A stretch of 6,974 nucleotides of DNA, from the NCBI GenBank assembly GCA_018334525.1, contig JAGXLT010000046.1, forward strand, positions 1 through 6,974, written 5' to 3'. Position 1 is the stretch's first letter; each line of letters opens with the position of its first letter. Shown here piece by piece: positions 6,089 to 6,974 of this stretch. Below the pieces are notes generated by a model. That model ran no database searches, was not told the origin of the DNA, and saw nothing but the letters and a program-made list of their open reading frames with translations. A program made the position numbers and the translations under genes. The stretch is from Gammaproteobacteria bacterium. Lineage in GTDB: Bacteria > Pseudomonadota > Gammaproteobacteria > Nitrococcales > Nitrococcaceae.

Positions 6089-6974
6089 ACGGTGGCAACC
6101 GTTTTGGCACCAGCTGACCTTTTAAACGCGCATAGTCCGGCAGTCCATTCCGAAATGGGGGGTAGTCTTCACCGGCAATGAGCGGCCGCAAATAGCGCAA
6201 ACAAGCTTCTGTAACAAAAAAACCGCTGTCATCAATAAACGAGGCCGGCATTTTAGCCTCTACATTAGCCACTTGCTCCAGCGGCACCTCGCCAATATGC
6301 CAGCGATATGGCGCGTCTGATTCACGTACGATGGTTGGCATAATCGCGTTTTTGCCCGCCAAAGCGAATTCCACCGCAGCACGACCCAGCGCGTAGGCCT
6401 GCTCCACATCAGTGGCTGAGGCAATATGCCGCGCGGCTCGCTGCAAATAATCCGCAATCGCATAGTGGTATTTATAGCCCAGCGCATTTTTAATCATCGC
6501 TGCAATGCTCGGGGCCACGCCGCCAAGCTGCATATGACCAAAGGCATCGCGCGTGCCCTGATCCGCTAAAAATTTTCCATCCTGCGTGCGCACACCTTCA
6601 GACACCACGACCACGCAATAGCCATAATCTTCTACGCTCTGCTGAACCCGCGCTAAAAAGCGCGCCTCATCCAGCGGCACCTCGGGCAATAAAATGACAT
6701 GGGGTGGATCGCCTGCCTGCTCGCTGGCTAAAGCCGATGCCGCAGCAATCCAGCCTGCATGCCGGCCCATGGTCTCTAAAATAAAAACTTTGGTTGAGGT
6801 TTCGGCCATCGAGGCCACATCCAATCCGGCCTCACGGGTTGAAACGGCTACGTATTTGGCCACAGAGCCAAACCCCGGGCAGGTATCGGTAATCGGCAGG
6901 TCGTTATCCACCGTTTTAGGAACGCCAATGCAGGTAATCGGGTAACCCAGCGCCTGACCTAATTGCGAGACTTT
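6078..6974 (-). CDS. 6-phosphofructokinase, probably pyrophosphate-dependent; 5' end outside window
   Basis: Phosphorylates fructose 6-phosphate to fructose 1,6-bisphosphate in glycolysis; the PPi-linked form is reversible. The reading frame is open from the window edge (first codons KVSQLGQALGYPITCIGVPK) to a TGA at 6078-6080, giving 298 visible residues. Family members are often near 400 residues, so roughly 100 N-terminal residues are missing. The substrate-site motif GVPKTVDND is at 6900-6926 and ETMGRHAGW at 6750-6776; TDTCPGFGSVAKY, GYCVVVVSEG and LGGVAPSIA are also typical. Lys in PKTVDND, where ATP-dependent PfkA has Gly, is the mark of PPi-type enzymes. Some ATP-using relatives also have this Lys, and the other deciding residue (GGDD versus GGDG) is beyond the edge, so donor use is likely but not proven. 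ppa follows 51 bases later. Confidence 0.93.
   Translation of the reverse strand, partial: KVSQLGQALGYPITCIGVPKTVDNDLPITDTCPGFGSVAKYVAVSTREAGLDVASMAETSTKVFILETMGRHAGWIAAASALASEQAGDPPHVILLPEVPLDEARFLARVQQSVEDYGYCVVVVSEGVRTQDGKFLADQGTRDAFGHMQLGGVAPSIAAMIKNALGYKYHYAIADYLQRAARHIASATDVEQAYALGRAAVEFALAGKNAIMPTIVRESDAPYRWHIGEVPLEQVANVEAKMPASFIDDSGFFVTEACLRYLRPLIAGEDYPPFRNGLPDYARLKGQLVPKRLPPFAG

Overview
No undescribed system is visible here. The window is a conserved housekeeping stretch of a bacterial chromosome, moderately GC-rich by eye. All nine genes lie on the minus strand, so transcription runs from high to low coordinates. The neighbourhood prmA, fis, purH, purD, with a small Fis ending in a conserved helix-turn-helix, points to a gammaproteobacterium outside the Enterobacteriaceae. 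The same block with dusB before fis is known from Pseudomonas. A phosphofructokinase of the pyrophosphate-linked type beside a soluble pyrophosphatase fits an environmental, possibly autotrophic or methylotrophic lineage. That last point is inference, and I cannot name the genus.

Layout in order of transcription: a 5'-truncated PPi-type 6-phosphofructokinase (6974 to 6078); inorganic pyrophosphatase ppa (6026 to 5496); a PduO-type cob(I)alamin adenosyltransferase (5493 to 4930, GTG start); ribosomal protein L11 methyltransferase prmA (4933 to 4040, GTG start, overlapping the previous stop); the nucleoid protein Fis (best start 4010, end 3747); purH (3741 to 2173); purD (2151 to 853); a MAPEG-family membrane protein (856 to 473, overlapping the purD stop by four bases); then an 87-base intergenic region and the first 128 codons of hemN (385 to beyond position 1).

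Gaps from ppa to the MAPEG gene are at most about 30 bases and two junctions overlap by four bases, so this part looks like one operon. It mixes PPi chemistry, cobalamin cofactor activation, translation-factor methylation, growth-phase regulation by Fis and the purine enzymes PurH and PurD. hemN appears to be a separate unit: a near-perfect FNR/Anr box at 450-463 lies upstream of it at a spacing that fits activation under low oxygen, as expected for the anaerobic coproporphyrinogen oxidase.

The points most worth checking are the FNR box, the absence of dusB before fis, the placement of the fis start codon, and the PPi-type kinase next to a PPi-hydrolysing enzyme. No RNA genes, mobile elements, CRISPR arrays or large repeats were seen, and no gene-free stretch exceeds 90 bases.
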